A stretch of 20,160 nucleotides of DNA from JBFMAE01 sp040756085. Its GTDB lineage: Bacteria > Desulfobacterota > BSN033 > UBA1163. A program made the position numbers and the translations under genes. Location: assembly GCA_040756085.1 (NCBI GenBank), contig JBFMAE010000223.1, positions 1 through 20,160 of the forward strand, written 5' to 3'. Below are positions 12,015 through 19,350 of the stretch, in pieces (position 1 is the stretch's first letter; each line of letters begins with the position of its first letter). The notes under the pieces were generated by a model. That model ran no database searches. It was not told where the DNA came from and saw nothing but the letters and a program-made list of their open reading frames with translations.

Positions 12015-12848
12015 TTAAACGATGCCCCATCCCCTGACCATATCGTGAATCATTTTGGTTTGTCGAAGAAGAGCCTCCATTTCATGCAGGGGGATCATAC
12101 TGGAGGCATCACAGAGGGCTTCGTTCGGTCTGGGATGAGTCTCCAGGAAGAGACCATTGCAACCCACAGCAACAGCGGCCCGAGAAAGGTGGGGAACATA
12201 TTGGGGGCTCCCACCTCCAGGATCCTCGCTCGGGATACCATAATTTCTGACCACATGGGTAGCATCGAAGATCACCGGGCATCCGATCTCTTGCATGATG
12301 GGAATGGCGCAGAAATCTGAGATCAATTTGTTATACCCGAAACAGGTCCCTCGCTCGGTCAGGAGTACCTGACGGTTGCCGGTACTGTGGATCTTCTTCA
12401 CTGCTCCTGCCATGCTTTCAGGAGCGATGAACTGTCCCTTCTTAATGTTGACCACTTTGCCCGCCTCTCCCACTTTGAGAAGAAGGCTTGTCTGTTGACA
12501 GAGAAAGGCAGGGATCTGTATGATATCGAGGACCTCCTTGGCCCGATCCACATCCTCCATCCGGTGGACATCGGAGAGGACAGGAATGCCCACTTTCTCT
12601 TTCACCTTGTCAAGCACTTTCAACCCTTCTACAAGTCCCGGGCCTTTGTAGGACTTTTCCGAACCCCGATTATCCTTCTCATAGGAAGCCTTGAAGATCA
12701 AGGGAATCTTCAGACCTTTGCAGATTTCTTTCAACCTTTTTGCAATCTCCATGGTAATTGCTTCACCTTCCAAAACGCAGGGACCGGCGATCAATATCAT
12801 GGAGTTCCCTTTTCCGATCCGGATCTCTCCAACCTGGACTTCATTCAT
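12015..12848 (-). CDS. kdsA: 3-deoxy-8-phosphooctulonate (KDO-8-P) synthase, metal-dependent type
   Basis: KdsA condenses arabinose 5-phosphate with phosphoenolpyruvate to make KDO-8-P for the LPS inner core. The 277-residue protein has IFKASYEKDNRGS, GPGLVEGLK, LSDVH, VVNIKKGQFIAPESM, RGTCFGYN, FDATHVV and THPRPNEALCD, distinguishing it from the related DAHP synthases. Cys24 (AGPCVLEG), His198, Glu236 and Asp247 fit the metal ligands of the class II enzyme of Aquifex (Cys11, His185, Glu222, Asp233). Class I enzymes such as that of E. coli have Asn at the Cys position. ATG 12846-12848 has a strong AAGGAG 7 nt upstream. The gene lies between hisH and hisA, together with tal. Confidence 0.95.
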   Translation of the reverse strand: MNEVQVGEIRIGKGNSMILIAGPCVLEGEAITMEIAKRLKEICKGLKIPLIFKASYEKDNRGSEKSYKGPGLVEGLKVLDKVKEKVGIPVLSDVHRMEDVDRAKEVLDIIQIPAFLCQQTSLLLKVGEAGKVVNIKKGQFIAPESMAGAVKKIHSTGNRQVLLTERGTCFGYNKLISDFCAIPIMQEIGCPVIFDATHVVRNYGIPSEDPGGGSPQYVPHLSRAAVAVGCNGLFLETHPRPNEALCDASSMIPLHEMEALLRQTKMIHDMVRGWGIV

Positions 12849-13079
12849 CGGTCGCTCCTTAATTAAAATTCACTGGTCAGAAGGTTAAGGCAAAGAGGCC
12901 CGATTCGTCAAAAGGTTATGTTGTTCGTCTTTAAACTCTTTTGGCCGTAACCCTTTGACCATACACGATACGGGCTTCCTAACCCTTACCTAAACACCGT
13001 TTTCATAACTCGATGGTGACATATCTGTCGCAAGGAATTAAAAAACCATCACCAATCACCAACACTCATCCCCAAAGTA
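12849..13079. other. Spacer between hisH and kdsA with an imperfect inverted repeat
   Basis: No gene is seen. GTCAAAAGGTTATG (12907-12920) and CGTAACCCTTTGAC (12946-12959) form an imperfect inverted repeat (11 of 14 by eye), with a third related unit GGTCAGAAGGTTAAGG near 12872. A CATCACCAATCACCAAC low-complexity run lies at about 13047-13063. This is the longest break in the his region, so an internal promoter for kdsA could lie here, but none is obvious. Confidence 0.5.
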
Positions 13080-13697
13080 TTAAATGGACCTAGCAAAATT
13101 CTCTAAAATCCTCAAGCCTTTTTGCTGGCTCTTCTCCGGGTGGAATTGGGTGGCAAAGAGATTCTCCTTCCAGATACTCGAAACGAAAGGGTTCCCATAG
13201 GTGGTGAGGGTCGAAATCCACTCTTTCTCCTCTGGAATGACATAGTAGGAGTGAACAAAGTAGAAGAAGTCTCCACTCTCTATTTCCTGAAGCATGGGAG
13301 CCTCCTTCACCTTTTCCACCGTATTCCAACCCATATGTGGAACTTTATGCTCTGGATTGGGTATGAATTTCACCACCCTTCCTTTGATCAGGTCCAATCC
13401 TCTTTGGGTCCCGAACTCCTCGCTTTCTGAAAAAAGGATTTGAAGGCCAAGACAGATGCCAAAATAGGGTTTCCCTTTTTCGATCGATTGGAGCAGGGGT
13501 TCAATCAGTCCCCACTTTTCCAAATTCTCCATACAGTCCTTGAACGCACCGACTCCTGGAAGGACAATGGCCGAAGCCCTCTGGATCTCCTTTTTATTCC
13601 GGGTCAATCTGGCTTCGAAACCGATCTTCTCAAAACCCTTCTGGACATTCCTGAGGTTTCCCATCCCATAATCAATGATAACAATCTTTGGAGCCAT
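13080..13697 (-). CDS. hisH: Imidazole glycerol phosphate synthase glutaminase subunit HisH
   Basis: HisH hydrolyses glutamine and channels ammonia to HisF. The 205-residue class I amidotransferase shows IIDYGMGNLRNV at the start, the oxyanion/PGVGAF segment (PGVGAFKDCM), nucleophile Cys82 (GICLGLQ), and the His186/Glu188 pair of the triad (FHPEKSQ); VPHMGWN and FVHSYY are HisH-specific. ATG at 13695-13697 has a modest AGAAG ribosome site. It is separated from hisB by 108 nt containing a CTCCGAACT repeat and from kdsA by 231 nt, so it is not tightly coupled to either neighbour. Confidence 0.98.
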   Translation of the reverse strand: MAPKIVIIDYGMGNLRNVQKGFEKIGFEARLTRNKKEIQRASAIVLPGVGAFKDCMENLEKWGLIEPLLQSIEKGKPYFGICLGLQILFSESEEFGTQRGLDLIKGRVVKFIPNPEHKVPHMGWNTVEKVKEAPMLQEIESGDFFYFVHSYYVIPEEKEWISTLTTYGNPFVSSIWKENLFATQFHPEKSQQKGLRILENFARSI

Positions 13698-13710
13698 CGT
13701 TCTTCTGAAT

Positions 13711-13800
13711 AGTTCAGAGTTCGGAGACTTTTCAAAATCATTTTATTTGCAGTCTATCAATTTGGTTCCCGTTCCTCCGAACTCATTACTCCGAACTTTT
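13711..13800. repeat. CTCCGAACT inverted/direct repeat between hisB and hisH
   Basis: AGTTCAGAGTTCGGAG (13711-13726) is an inverted match to CTCCGAACT...ACTCCGAACTT (13775-13798). The latter pattern also occurs at 4473-4503 upstream of the transporter operon, as CTCCGAACTCCGAACTTATCACTCCGAACTT. It is therefore a dispersed repeat with two copies in this window. Confidence 0.7.
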
Positions 13801-13805
13801 TATAA

Positions 13806-14405
13806 TTAGAGCATCCCTTTTGTCGAAGGAACACGGGAGGACCGCTCATCAAAAGAAACCGCTTCTCTCAGCGCCCTTCCGAACCCCTTGAAAGCAGCCT
13901 CAACGATATGATGACTGTTCCTTCCATAAAGAAGATTAATGTGAAGCGTGATCCCTGCATGGTTGCAAAGGGCCTTGAAGAACTCCTCCACCAGTTCGAG
14001 GTCGAACGTTCCAAACCTTGCCCTTCTCAGTTTCATATGAAGAACCAGGCAGGGTCTCATCGAGAGGTCCAGAGCCACGGAGACCAGTGTCTCATCCATG
14101 GGGGTCATCGCCATCCCATATCTCTGGATTCCCTTGGATTCTCCCAGAGCCTTTTTAATCCCATCGCCCAGGCAGATGCCCACATCTTCCACTGTGTGGT
14201 GGGCGTCCACACCGATATCGCCCTTTGCCCTGAGGGAGAAATCGATACTGCTGTGATAGGCCATCAGGCTGAGCATATGATCGAAAAATGGGATACCCGT
14301 CGAGATCGAATGCCTCCCGGACCCATCCAGATCAATTCTTAAGACGACCTCTGTCTCCCTTGTCTTTCGCTTCACCTCTGCCTTCCGATGTCTCTTCCTC
14401 ATCAT
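13806..14405 (-). CDS. hisB: Imidazoleglycerol-phosphate dehydratase HisB (monofunctional)
   Basis: HisB dehydrates imidazole glycerol phosphate to imidazole acetol phosphate. At 199 residues it is the single-domain form, without the histidinol-phosphatase domain of the E. coli fusion. The duplicated metal-binding motifs are intact: FFDHML (40-45) with DAHHTVED (67-74), and NSHHIVEA (163-170); the C-terminus RVPSTKGML is standard. The first ATG (14403-14405) overlaps the hisD stop in an ATGA arrangement; a second ATG follows immediately (14400-14402) and could serve instead. No separate histidinol-phosphatase gene is present in the window. Confidence 0.97.
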   Translation of the reverse strand: MMRKRHRKAEVKRKTRETEVVLRIDLDGSGRHSISTGIPFFDHMLSLMAYHSSIDFSLRAKGDIGVDAHHTVEDVGICLGDGIKKALGESKGIQRYGMAMTPMDETLVSVALDLSMRPCLVLHMKLRRARFGTFDLELVEEFFKALCNHAGITLHINLLYGRNSHHIVEAAFKGFGRALREAVSFDERSSRVPSTKGML

Positions 14406-15694
14406 TTCATCCTCATCTTAACCGACTGATAGTGACCCTCCAATCCTTCCCACTCTGCAAATCGCTTCACATCTTTCTCAAACCGTCTCAAGGCATCCCG
14501 TGTAAAGCTCATCAGGTTTGTTCTCTTGATAAAATCCTCCACGCCCAGGGCTGAAGAGAATCTGGCCGTGCCCCCAGTCGGAAGAATATGGTTGGGGCCG
14601 GCCAGATAATCTCCAATCGCCTCAGGGGTATGGGGACCGAGGAAGACGGCGCCTGCGTGTCTCACCCTCTTCACAAGAGGTAGGGGATTCCGAACACAAA
14701 GCTCCAGATGCTCCGGTGCAATCCGGTTGGCTAACTCGACGGCCTCTTCGAGGTCTTTGACGATCAGGATCGCACCTCTTCGTTTCAGGCTCGACCGAGC
14801 AATCTTTACTCGCTTCAAGGAGGGGAGTTGTCTCTTTAGCTCTTCCCTTACCGTTCGGCCGAATGCTTCCGAGTTAGTGATCAGGATGGCCATTGCCATC
14901 TCATCATGTTCTGCCTGGGAGATCAGGTCTGCCGCCACAAAGGAGGGAGGAGTTTTTTCGTCCGAGATGATCACGATCTCACTCGGCCCTGCCACCATAT
15001 CCACATCCACGGCTCCATAGACCAGACGCTTGGCCATGGCCACATATTGATTCCCTGGTCCAACAATCTTATCCACCCTGGGGATCGTTACGGTCCCATA
15101 GGCAAGTGCGGCGATGGCCTGAGCCCCTCCGATGCGATAGATTTGATCCACCCCTGCCAAACCCGCTGCCACCAGGACAGCGGGACTGATCTCCTTTTCA
15201 TGAGGAGGGGTGACCATGAGAATCTCCTGGATACCTGCCACTTTTGCGGGGATAGCCGCCATGAGAACCGTTGAAGGATAAGAGGCCTTTCCACCGGGGA
15301 CATAGATCCCCACCCTCTCCAGCGGCCTGATCATCTGACCGAGCCGGATACCCTTTCTCTTTTCATCCAAAGGGGTAAACCATCTTCTGCTTACCCGTTG
15401 GTGAAATCTTCGAATCCTGCGGGTTGCCTTTTTTAGCGTCCTTAAAAAATCTGGGGGAACCTTTCTGTAGGCCTGCTTCACCTCTGCTCGCTTCACCTGG
15501 AGTTGGTGAACCGGGATTTTTACGCCGTCGAAGAGTTGAGTATAATGAATGAGGGCGTTGTCTCCCCTCTTTCTGACATCCTCGATAATTGAGCGAACCT
15601 CACTTTCAAGGCGAAGGCCATTCTGCACGACTCTTCCTTTCACCTCTGAGAGGTATTGATTAAATCCCTTCTCTCCTGCTCGTAAGAGCCTCAT
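14402..15694 (-). CDS. hisD: Histidinol dehydrogenase
   Basis: HisD oxidises histidinol to histidine in two NAD-dependent steps, the last reactions of the pathway. The 430-residue protein is full length. The zinc ligands known from the E. coli enzyme are at the expected places: Gln260 and His263 (SQAEHDE), Asp362 (GDYLAG) and His421 (GHYQS). The catalytic Glu328-His329 lies in APEHLE. Other signatures are GIYVPGGKASYPSTVLM, VGPGNQYV and GGTARFSSALGVEDF. The start codon overlaps the murA stop by 4 nt and the stop overlaps the hisB start by 4 nt, so the three genes are almost certainly one translationally coupled unit. hisG, often found in this slot, is missing. Confidence 0.98.
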   Translation of the reverse strand: MRLLRAGEKGFNQYLSEVKGRVVQNGLRLESEVRSIIEDVRKRGDNALIHYTQLFDGVKIPVHQLQVKRAEVKQAYRKVPPDFLRTLKKATRRIRRFHQRVSRRWFTPLDEKRKGIRLGQMIRPLERVGIYVPGGKASYPSTVLMAAIPAKVAGIQEILMVTPPHEKEISPAVLVAAGLAGVDQIYRIGGAQAIAALAYGTVTIPRVDKIVGPGNQYVAMAKRLVYGAVDVDMVAGPSEIVIISDEKTPPSFVAADLISQAEHDEMAMAILITNSEAFGRTVREELKRQLPSLKRVKIARSSLKRRGAILIVKDLEEAVELANRIAPEHLELCVRNPLPLVKRVRHAGAVFLGPHTPEAIGDYLAGPNHILPTGGTARFSSALGVEDFIKRTNLMSFTRDALRRFEKDVKRFAEWEGLEGHYQSVKMRMK

Positions 15695-16953
15695 TCTTCC
15701 CCCTCTTTCACTCTTTTGATATTCGCTCCGAGTCTGGCCAACTTTCTATCCAGCCCCTCATACCCTCGATCTAAGTGATAGACCCTGGAGACTTCTGTCA
15801 CACCCTCTGCAGCCAGACCAGCCAGAATCAGTGATGCGCTGGCCCTCAGATCGGTCGCCATCACCTGTGCTCCACTCAGGCTCTCCACGCCCTGGATGAT
15901 CGCAGAGTCTCCTTGGATCCGGACATTGACTCCCATTCTTTGGAGTTCGCTTACATGGATGAACCGGTTTTCAAAGATGGTTTCCGAGATGACGCTCAAC
16001 CCTTTGGCCAATGACATCAGGACCATAAACTGGGCCTGCATATCTGTTGGAAATCCAGGATAGGGTTGTGTCTTCACATCCACACTCCGGATCCGCCTGT
16101 TTCCCACCACCCTCGCCCCATCTTCTTCTGAATCGATCTCCATCCCTGAATCCCTCAATTTATTCACCACTGCCTCCATCTGGCGAAGGGGACAATGGAG
16201 GAGTTTAATGTTTCCGCGCGTCAGTCCGGCAGCCACCATCAGTGTCCCTGCTTCGATGCGATCCGGGATGATGAAGTGCTCGACCGCCTGAAGCGATTTC
16301 ACTCCTTCTATCTCGATGAGAGGAGTGCCTACGCCTTTGATCTTTGCACCCATTTTATTCAGAACGTTCGCCAAGTCAACCACTTCTGGCTCCATTGCTG
16401 CATTCTGCAAAGTAGTCTTCCCTTTAGCCAGTGTGGCAGCCATCATCAAATTCTCCGTTCCGGTCACCGTCGGAATGTCAAAAGAGATACTGGCTCCTTT
16501 CAGCCCATCGGTCTCAGCTTCGATATATCCGCGATGGAGTTCGATCTTTGCTCCCATCGCCTCCAGTCCCATGAGATGGAGGTTAATGGGCCGGGCGCCG
16601 ATCGCACATCCTCCTGGAAGGGAGACGGTTGCCTGCCTCATTCGAGCCAATAAGGGTCCCAGGACAAGGATGGATGCCCTCATGGTCTTCACCAGATCAT
16701 AGGGTGCTTCATAATTTGAAATATCTGTAGCATCGATTCGATAAACCTTCCCTTCCACACTCACATTTACTCCCAGATTTTTAAGAACCTTGACAATGGT
16801 CTGGACATCCTTCAAATTGGGGACATTGTGGAAGAGATTATCCCCTTCAGTAAGGAGGCTTGCAGCAAAAATGGGAAGGGTGGCATTCTTTGAACCACTC
16901 ACTTCCACCTCTCCGATCAGCCTCTCCTCTCCTCTGATAATGATCTTATCCAT
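15691..16953 (-). CDS. murA: UDP-N-acetylglucosamine 1-carboxyvinyltransferase MurA
   Basis: MurA transfers enolpyruvate from PEP to UDP-GlcNAc, the first committed step of peptidoglycan synthesis, in the cytoplasm. The protein has 420 residues, the usual length. Lys22-Asn23 (GSKNATLP) and the loop with catalytic Cys116 (LPGGCAIGARPINLHL) are present. Cys rather than Asp at this site predicts the fosfomycin-sensitive type. Further conserved blocks are TENLMMAA, YPGFPTDMQAQFM, ENRFIHVSEL and DLRASASLILAGL. ATG 16951-16953 has GAGGG 8 nt upstream. It follows prmC by 32 nt and overlaps hisD by 4 nt. Confidence 0.98.
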   Translation of the reverse strand: MDKIIIRGEERLIGEVEVSGSKNATLPIFAASLLTEGDNLFHNVPNLKDVQTIVKVLKNLGVNVSVEGKVYRIDATDISNYEAPYDLVKTMRASILVLGPLLARMRQATVSLPGGCAIGARPINLHLMGLEAMGAKIELHRGYIEAETDGLKGASISFDIPTVTGTENLMMAATLAKGKTTLQNAAMEPEVVDLANVLNKMGAKIKGVGTPLIEIEGVKSLQAVEHFIIPDRIEAGTLMVAAGLTRGNIKLLHCPLRQMEAVVNKLRDSGMEIDSEEDGARVVGNRRIRSVDVKTQPYPGFPTDMQAQFMVLMSLAKGLSVISETIFENRFIHVSELQRMGVNVRIQGDSAIIQGVESLSGAQVMATDLRASASLILAGLAAEGVTEVSRVYHLDRGYEGLDRKLARLGANIKRVKEGEE

Positions 16954-16985
16954 TGGAAACCCTCTTTAAATCCACTCTCCACTTT

Positions 16986-17855
16986 CTATCTTTTTTGAAC
17001 TTTCATCACTCTCTCAATCCCTGAAAGGTCTTGAATCCGCTCAGGTATGTTAAATTGTCCTTCCTTCTCTATCAAGTCAGAGACCACTGCCCCCTGACCA
17101 TAACCCACCTCCAGCAAGAGCCATCCTCCCTTTCGCAGGTAAAAAGGGGCCTGTGAAGTGATGATTCGGTAAAACTCCAACCCGTCCTCTCCTCCATCCA
17201 GGGCGATCATCGGTTCATAATCCTTCACTTCTTTAGCTAAACTCCGGATCTCCGAGTGGGTCATGTAAGGAGGATTCGAAAGGATCAGGTCAAAAGGCTC
17301 TTGTCCCTTGAAAAGACGAAATGGGTTGAAGAGATCACCGTTCACAAAATCGATCCGACCGATGACTCCAGCAGATCTAGCATTCTCCCTAGCTAATAGG
17401 AGAGCCTCTCTGGAGAGATCGGTAGCCACCAGAAAGATCTCCCTCACCTCTTTTGCCAGTGAGATGGCCACCGCGCCGCTTCCCGTTCCTATCTCCAACA
17501 CAGAAGGAATTCTCCCTGAAAGATTTTCGGAGAGGAGGGAGAGGGTCTGCTCAACCAAAAGTTCTGTTTCCGGTCTTGGGATAAGGACATGTTGATCCAC
17601 CTTAAAATCGATCGACCAGAATTCCTGTTGTCCTAAAATGTATTGAAGGGGTTCCCCGGAAATCCTCCTTTCGATCAGCCCCTTAAAAATTTCCTTCTTC
17701 TTTTCATCGAGCTGATCGTTGAGGTGAATATAGAGCCCTTCCCTGCTGAGGTTCAGAGAACGTGCCAGGAGGAGCTCTGCGTTCAGCCGGTGATTTTCGA
17801 TCCGGTGTTTCTTTAAAAAATCGGTCGACCAGTTGAGGAGTTCAAGGACCGTCAT
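16986..17855 (-). CDS. prmC: Release factor glutamine methyltransferase PrmC
   Basis: PrmC methylates the glutamine of the GGQ motif in release factors. The 289-residue protein has the N-terminal helical domain (about 1-80, with GEPLQYILGQQEFW) and a Rossmann SAM-binding domain with VLEIGTGSGAVAISLA (119-134), then the hallmark NPPY motif at 194-197 that binds the glutamine side chain. RPETELLVE (94-102) is also specific. ATG lies at 17853-17855 with GAGG upstream. Its substrate protein is coded directly upstream (prfA), the standard pairing; a 139-nt repeat-bearing spacer separates them. Confidence 0.97.
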   Translation of the reverse strand: MTVLELLNWSTDFLKKHRIENHRLNAELLLARSLNLSREGLYIHLNDQLDEKKKEIFKGLIERRISGEPLQYILGQQEFWSIDFKVDQHVLIPRPETELLVEQTLSLLSENLSGRIPSVLEIGTGSGAVAISLAKEVREIFLVATDLSREALLLARENARSAGVIGRIDFVNGDLFNPFRLFKGQEPFDLILSNPPYMTHSEIRSLAKEVKDYEPMIALDGGEDGLEFYRIITSQAPFYLRKGGWLLLEVGYGQGAVVSDLIEKEGQFNIPERIQDLSGIERVMKVQKR

Positions 17856-17870
17856 CTGCCAACCTCAAAA

Positions 17871-17994
17871 GGATTCGAGGATTCGAGCCTGCCTGCCGGC
17901 AGGCAGGGGTTCATGGGTTTAAGCGAATATCTCTTTATAAGTCACTTTTTGAGGTTTCATGAAATTCGCTTGGCCCCTTGAATCCTTGACCCCT
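17871..17994. repeat. Inverted-repeat spacer between prfA and prmC, with an embedded CTGCC palindrome
   Basis: GGATTCGAGGATTCGAG, then GGTTCATGGGTTT and AAGCGAAT (17921-17928), pair in part with ATTCGCTT (17964-17971) and CCTTGAATCCTTGACCCC. The layout matches the spacer at 8655-8761. A perfect 20-bp palindrome of CCTGCCTGCC and its complement (17888-17907) sits in the left arm and looks like an insertion. Confidence 0.65.
17888..17907. repeat. Perfect 20-bp palindrome (CCTGCCTGCC and complement)
   Basis: This is the most regular copy of a short palindrome also found at 8161-8180 (CCTGCCTACCGTCAGGCAGG) and 19211-19229 (19 bp). Each copy lies within another repeat-like sequence. Confidence 0.85.
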
Positions 17995-19059
17995 TTATTG
18001 TCCTTTCAGCGCTTCTGCTTGGTAATGGGTAGTCAAAGCATCGATGATCTCATTCAACTCTCCTTCAAGGATTGCATCTATTCGATAAAGGGTCAACCCA
18101 ATCCGGTGGTCGGTTACCCTCCCCTGAGGGAAGTTGTAGGTCCGGATTCGTTCGCTTCGCTCTCCGGTTCCGACCTGGTTTCTTCTCTTCTCTGAGATCT
18201 CCGTCTGTTTTTCCTGTTTCGCTTTGTCTAACAACCTGGCCCGAAGGATTTTAAGTGCCTTTGCCTTATTCTTGTGCTGGGATTTTTCATCCTGACAGGA
18301 GACCACTATCTCTGTTGGGAGATGGGTAATCCGGACAGCGGAGTCCGTGGTGTTCACACTCTGGCCACCCGGCCCTGAGGACCGGAAGATATCGACCCGT
18401 ATGTCATTGGGATCGATCTGGACCTCTACCTCTTCGGCCTCTGGAAGGATGGCCACAGTAACCGTGGAGGTATGGATACGGCCCTGGGACTCTGTGGCCG
18501 GGACTCTCTGCACCCGGTGGACACCACTCTCAAACTTCAGTCGACTATAAACCCCTTTTCCTTCTATCATAGCGATGATCTCTTTGAAACCGCCGACGCC
18601 GGTGTAATGTCGATTTAACACCTCCATTCGCCAGCCATGGTTCTCTGCAAACTTGGCATACATTCGAAAGAGATCAGCAGCAAAAAGCCCTGCCTCCTCT
18701 CCTCCGGTTCCAGCCCGAATCTCAAGCAAAATGTTCTTGTCATCATTTGGGTCTTTCGGGAGGAGCGCCATTCTCAAATCCTCCTCCACCCTTCCCTTCT
18801 CCTCTGTCAGCCGATTCAGTTCTTCTTTTGCTAACCGCTTCATCTCCTCGTCCTCCTCGTTGATAAGGAGATGTTGGCTTTCCTTGATCTCGGTCTCTAG
18901 CTTCTTAAGCTTTCGGTAAAGGTCAACCACTCTCCCCAACTCTGCATATTCCTTGGCAACCCTCTGAAACTCATCCTGATTGGCGATGACTTCAGGTTGG
19001 CTGAGAAGATGGGAAAGTGTTTCGTATCGACGCTCAACTTCTTCTAATTTCTCAAACAT
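17995..19059 (-). CDS. prfA: Peptide chain release factor 1
   Basis: RF1 recognises UAA and UAG in the ribosomal A site and triggers peptide release. The chosen start (ATG 19057-19059, AAGGGA upstream) gives 354 residues, close to the family norm. An in-frame start at 19128 would add 23 residues (MTLHFDSFELW...) read from a repeat region and is rejected. The codon-recognition tripeptide PAT is at 187-189 (VQRVPATESQGRIHTS) and the catalytic GGQ at 231-233 (GPGGQSVNTTDSAVR). A helical N-terminal domain covers about 1-105. The PAT tripeptide marks RF1 rather than RF2. prmC follows downstream. Confidence 0.98.
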   Translation of the reverse strand: MFEKLEEVERRYETLSHLLSQPEVIANQDEFQRVAKEYAELGRVVDLYRKLKKLETEIKESQHLLINEEDEEMKRLAKEELNRLTEEKGRVEEDLRMALLPKDPNDDKNILLEIRAGTGGEEAGLFAADLFRMYAKFAENHGWRMEVLNRHYTGVGGFKEIIAMIEGKGVYSRLKFESGVHRVQRVPATESQGRIHTSTVTVAILPEAEEVEVQIDPNDIRVDIFRSSGPGGQSVNTTDSAVRITHLPTEIVVSCQDEKSQHKNKAKALKILRARLLDKAKQEKQTEISEKRRNQVGTGERSERIRTYNFPQGRVTDHRIGLTLYRIDAILEGELNEIIDALTTHYQAEALKGQ

Positions 19060-19096
19060 CTTTTTTTCCCTTAAAACAATTACAAAGGTCAAAGCC

Positions 19097-19204
19097 CAAA
19101 GTTCAAATGAATCAAAATGCAATGTCAAATGTCAAAACGCACCGTATAAGGAAATAAACTTCTTTTTTTCATTTTTTATCTTTTGAACTTTGAGTTTCAT
19201 TTGA
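19097..19204. repeat. Inverted repeat upstream of prfA (CAAAGTTCAAATGAA / TTTGAACTTTG...TTCATTTGA)
   Basis: CAAAGTTCAA (19097-19106) is complementary to TTGAACTTTG (19183-19192), and TCAAATGAA (19103-19111) to TTCATTTGA (19196-19204). The left arm supplies the spurious N-terminal extension of the prfA frame. This is repetitive, non-coding sequence, and the prfA promoter or leader would lie within it. Confidence 0.65.
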
Positions 19205-19210
19205 AATTTG

Positions 19211-19229
19211 CCTGCCTGCCGCAGGCAGG
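19211..19229. repeat. 19-bp CTGCC palindrome, third copy
   Basis: CCTGCCTGCCGCAGGCAGG is flanked by TTGAAATTTG on the left and GATTTTGGAATTTG on the right. The flanks read like one GAAATTTG/GGAATTTG repeat that the palindrome has split. Confidence 0.75.
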
Positions 19230-19251
19230 GATTTTGGAATTTGTCATTGTA

Positions 19252-19350
19252 TTTACCTTTCCCCGCAGAAAGCCCCGTGATTTTTCACGGGGATGAATGC
19301 TATAAATCCGAAGGGGCCCAATGCCCCGCGTTTTAACGCGGTGGGTTTAC
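19252..19350. repeat. Double-hairpin dispersed repeat, copy 2 (TTTAC-bounded)
   Basis: This copy is collinear with copy 1 at 9531-9635: TTTAC, CCCCGCAGAAAG, hairpin CCCCGTGA-TTTT-TCACGGGG, GATGAATGCTATAAATC, AATGCCCCGCG-TTTTAA-CGCGG, GGTTTAC. The terminal TTTAC (19346-19350) contains the TAA stop codon of the DUF1385 gene on the minus strand. In that direction the element is the immediate 3' untranslated sequence of that gene. Confidence 0.8.

Noticed and set aside
12015..12848. The kdsA product as a DAHP synthase
   Set aside because: VNIKKGQF, the KASYEKDNRGS form and the DATH motif fit KDO-8-P synthase; DAHP synthases of the related type differ at these places.
19060..19128. A 23-residue N-terminal extension of release factor 1
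   Set aside because: The extension is encoded by an inverted-repeat region, whereas ATG 19059 has a good ribosome site and gives the family length.
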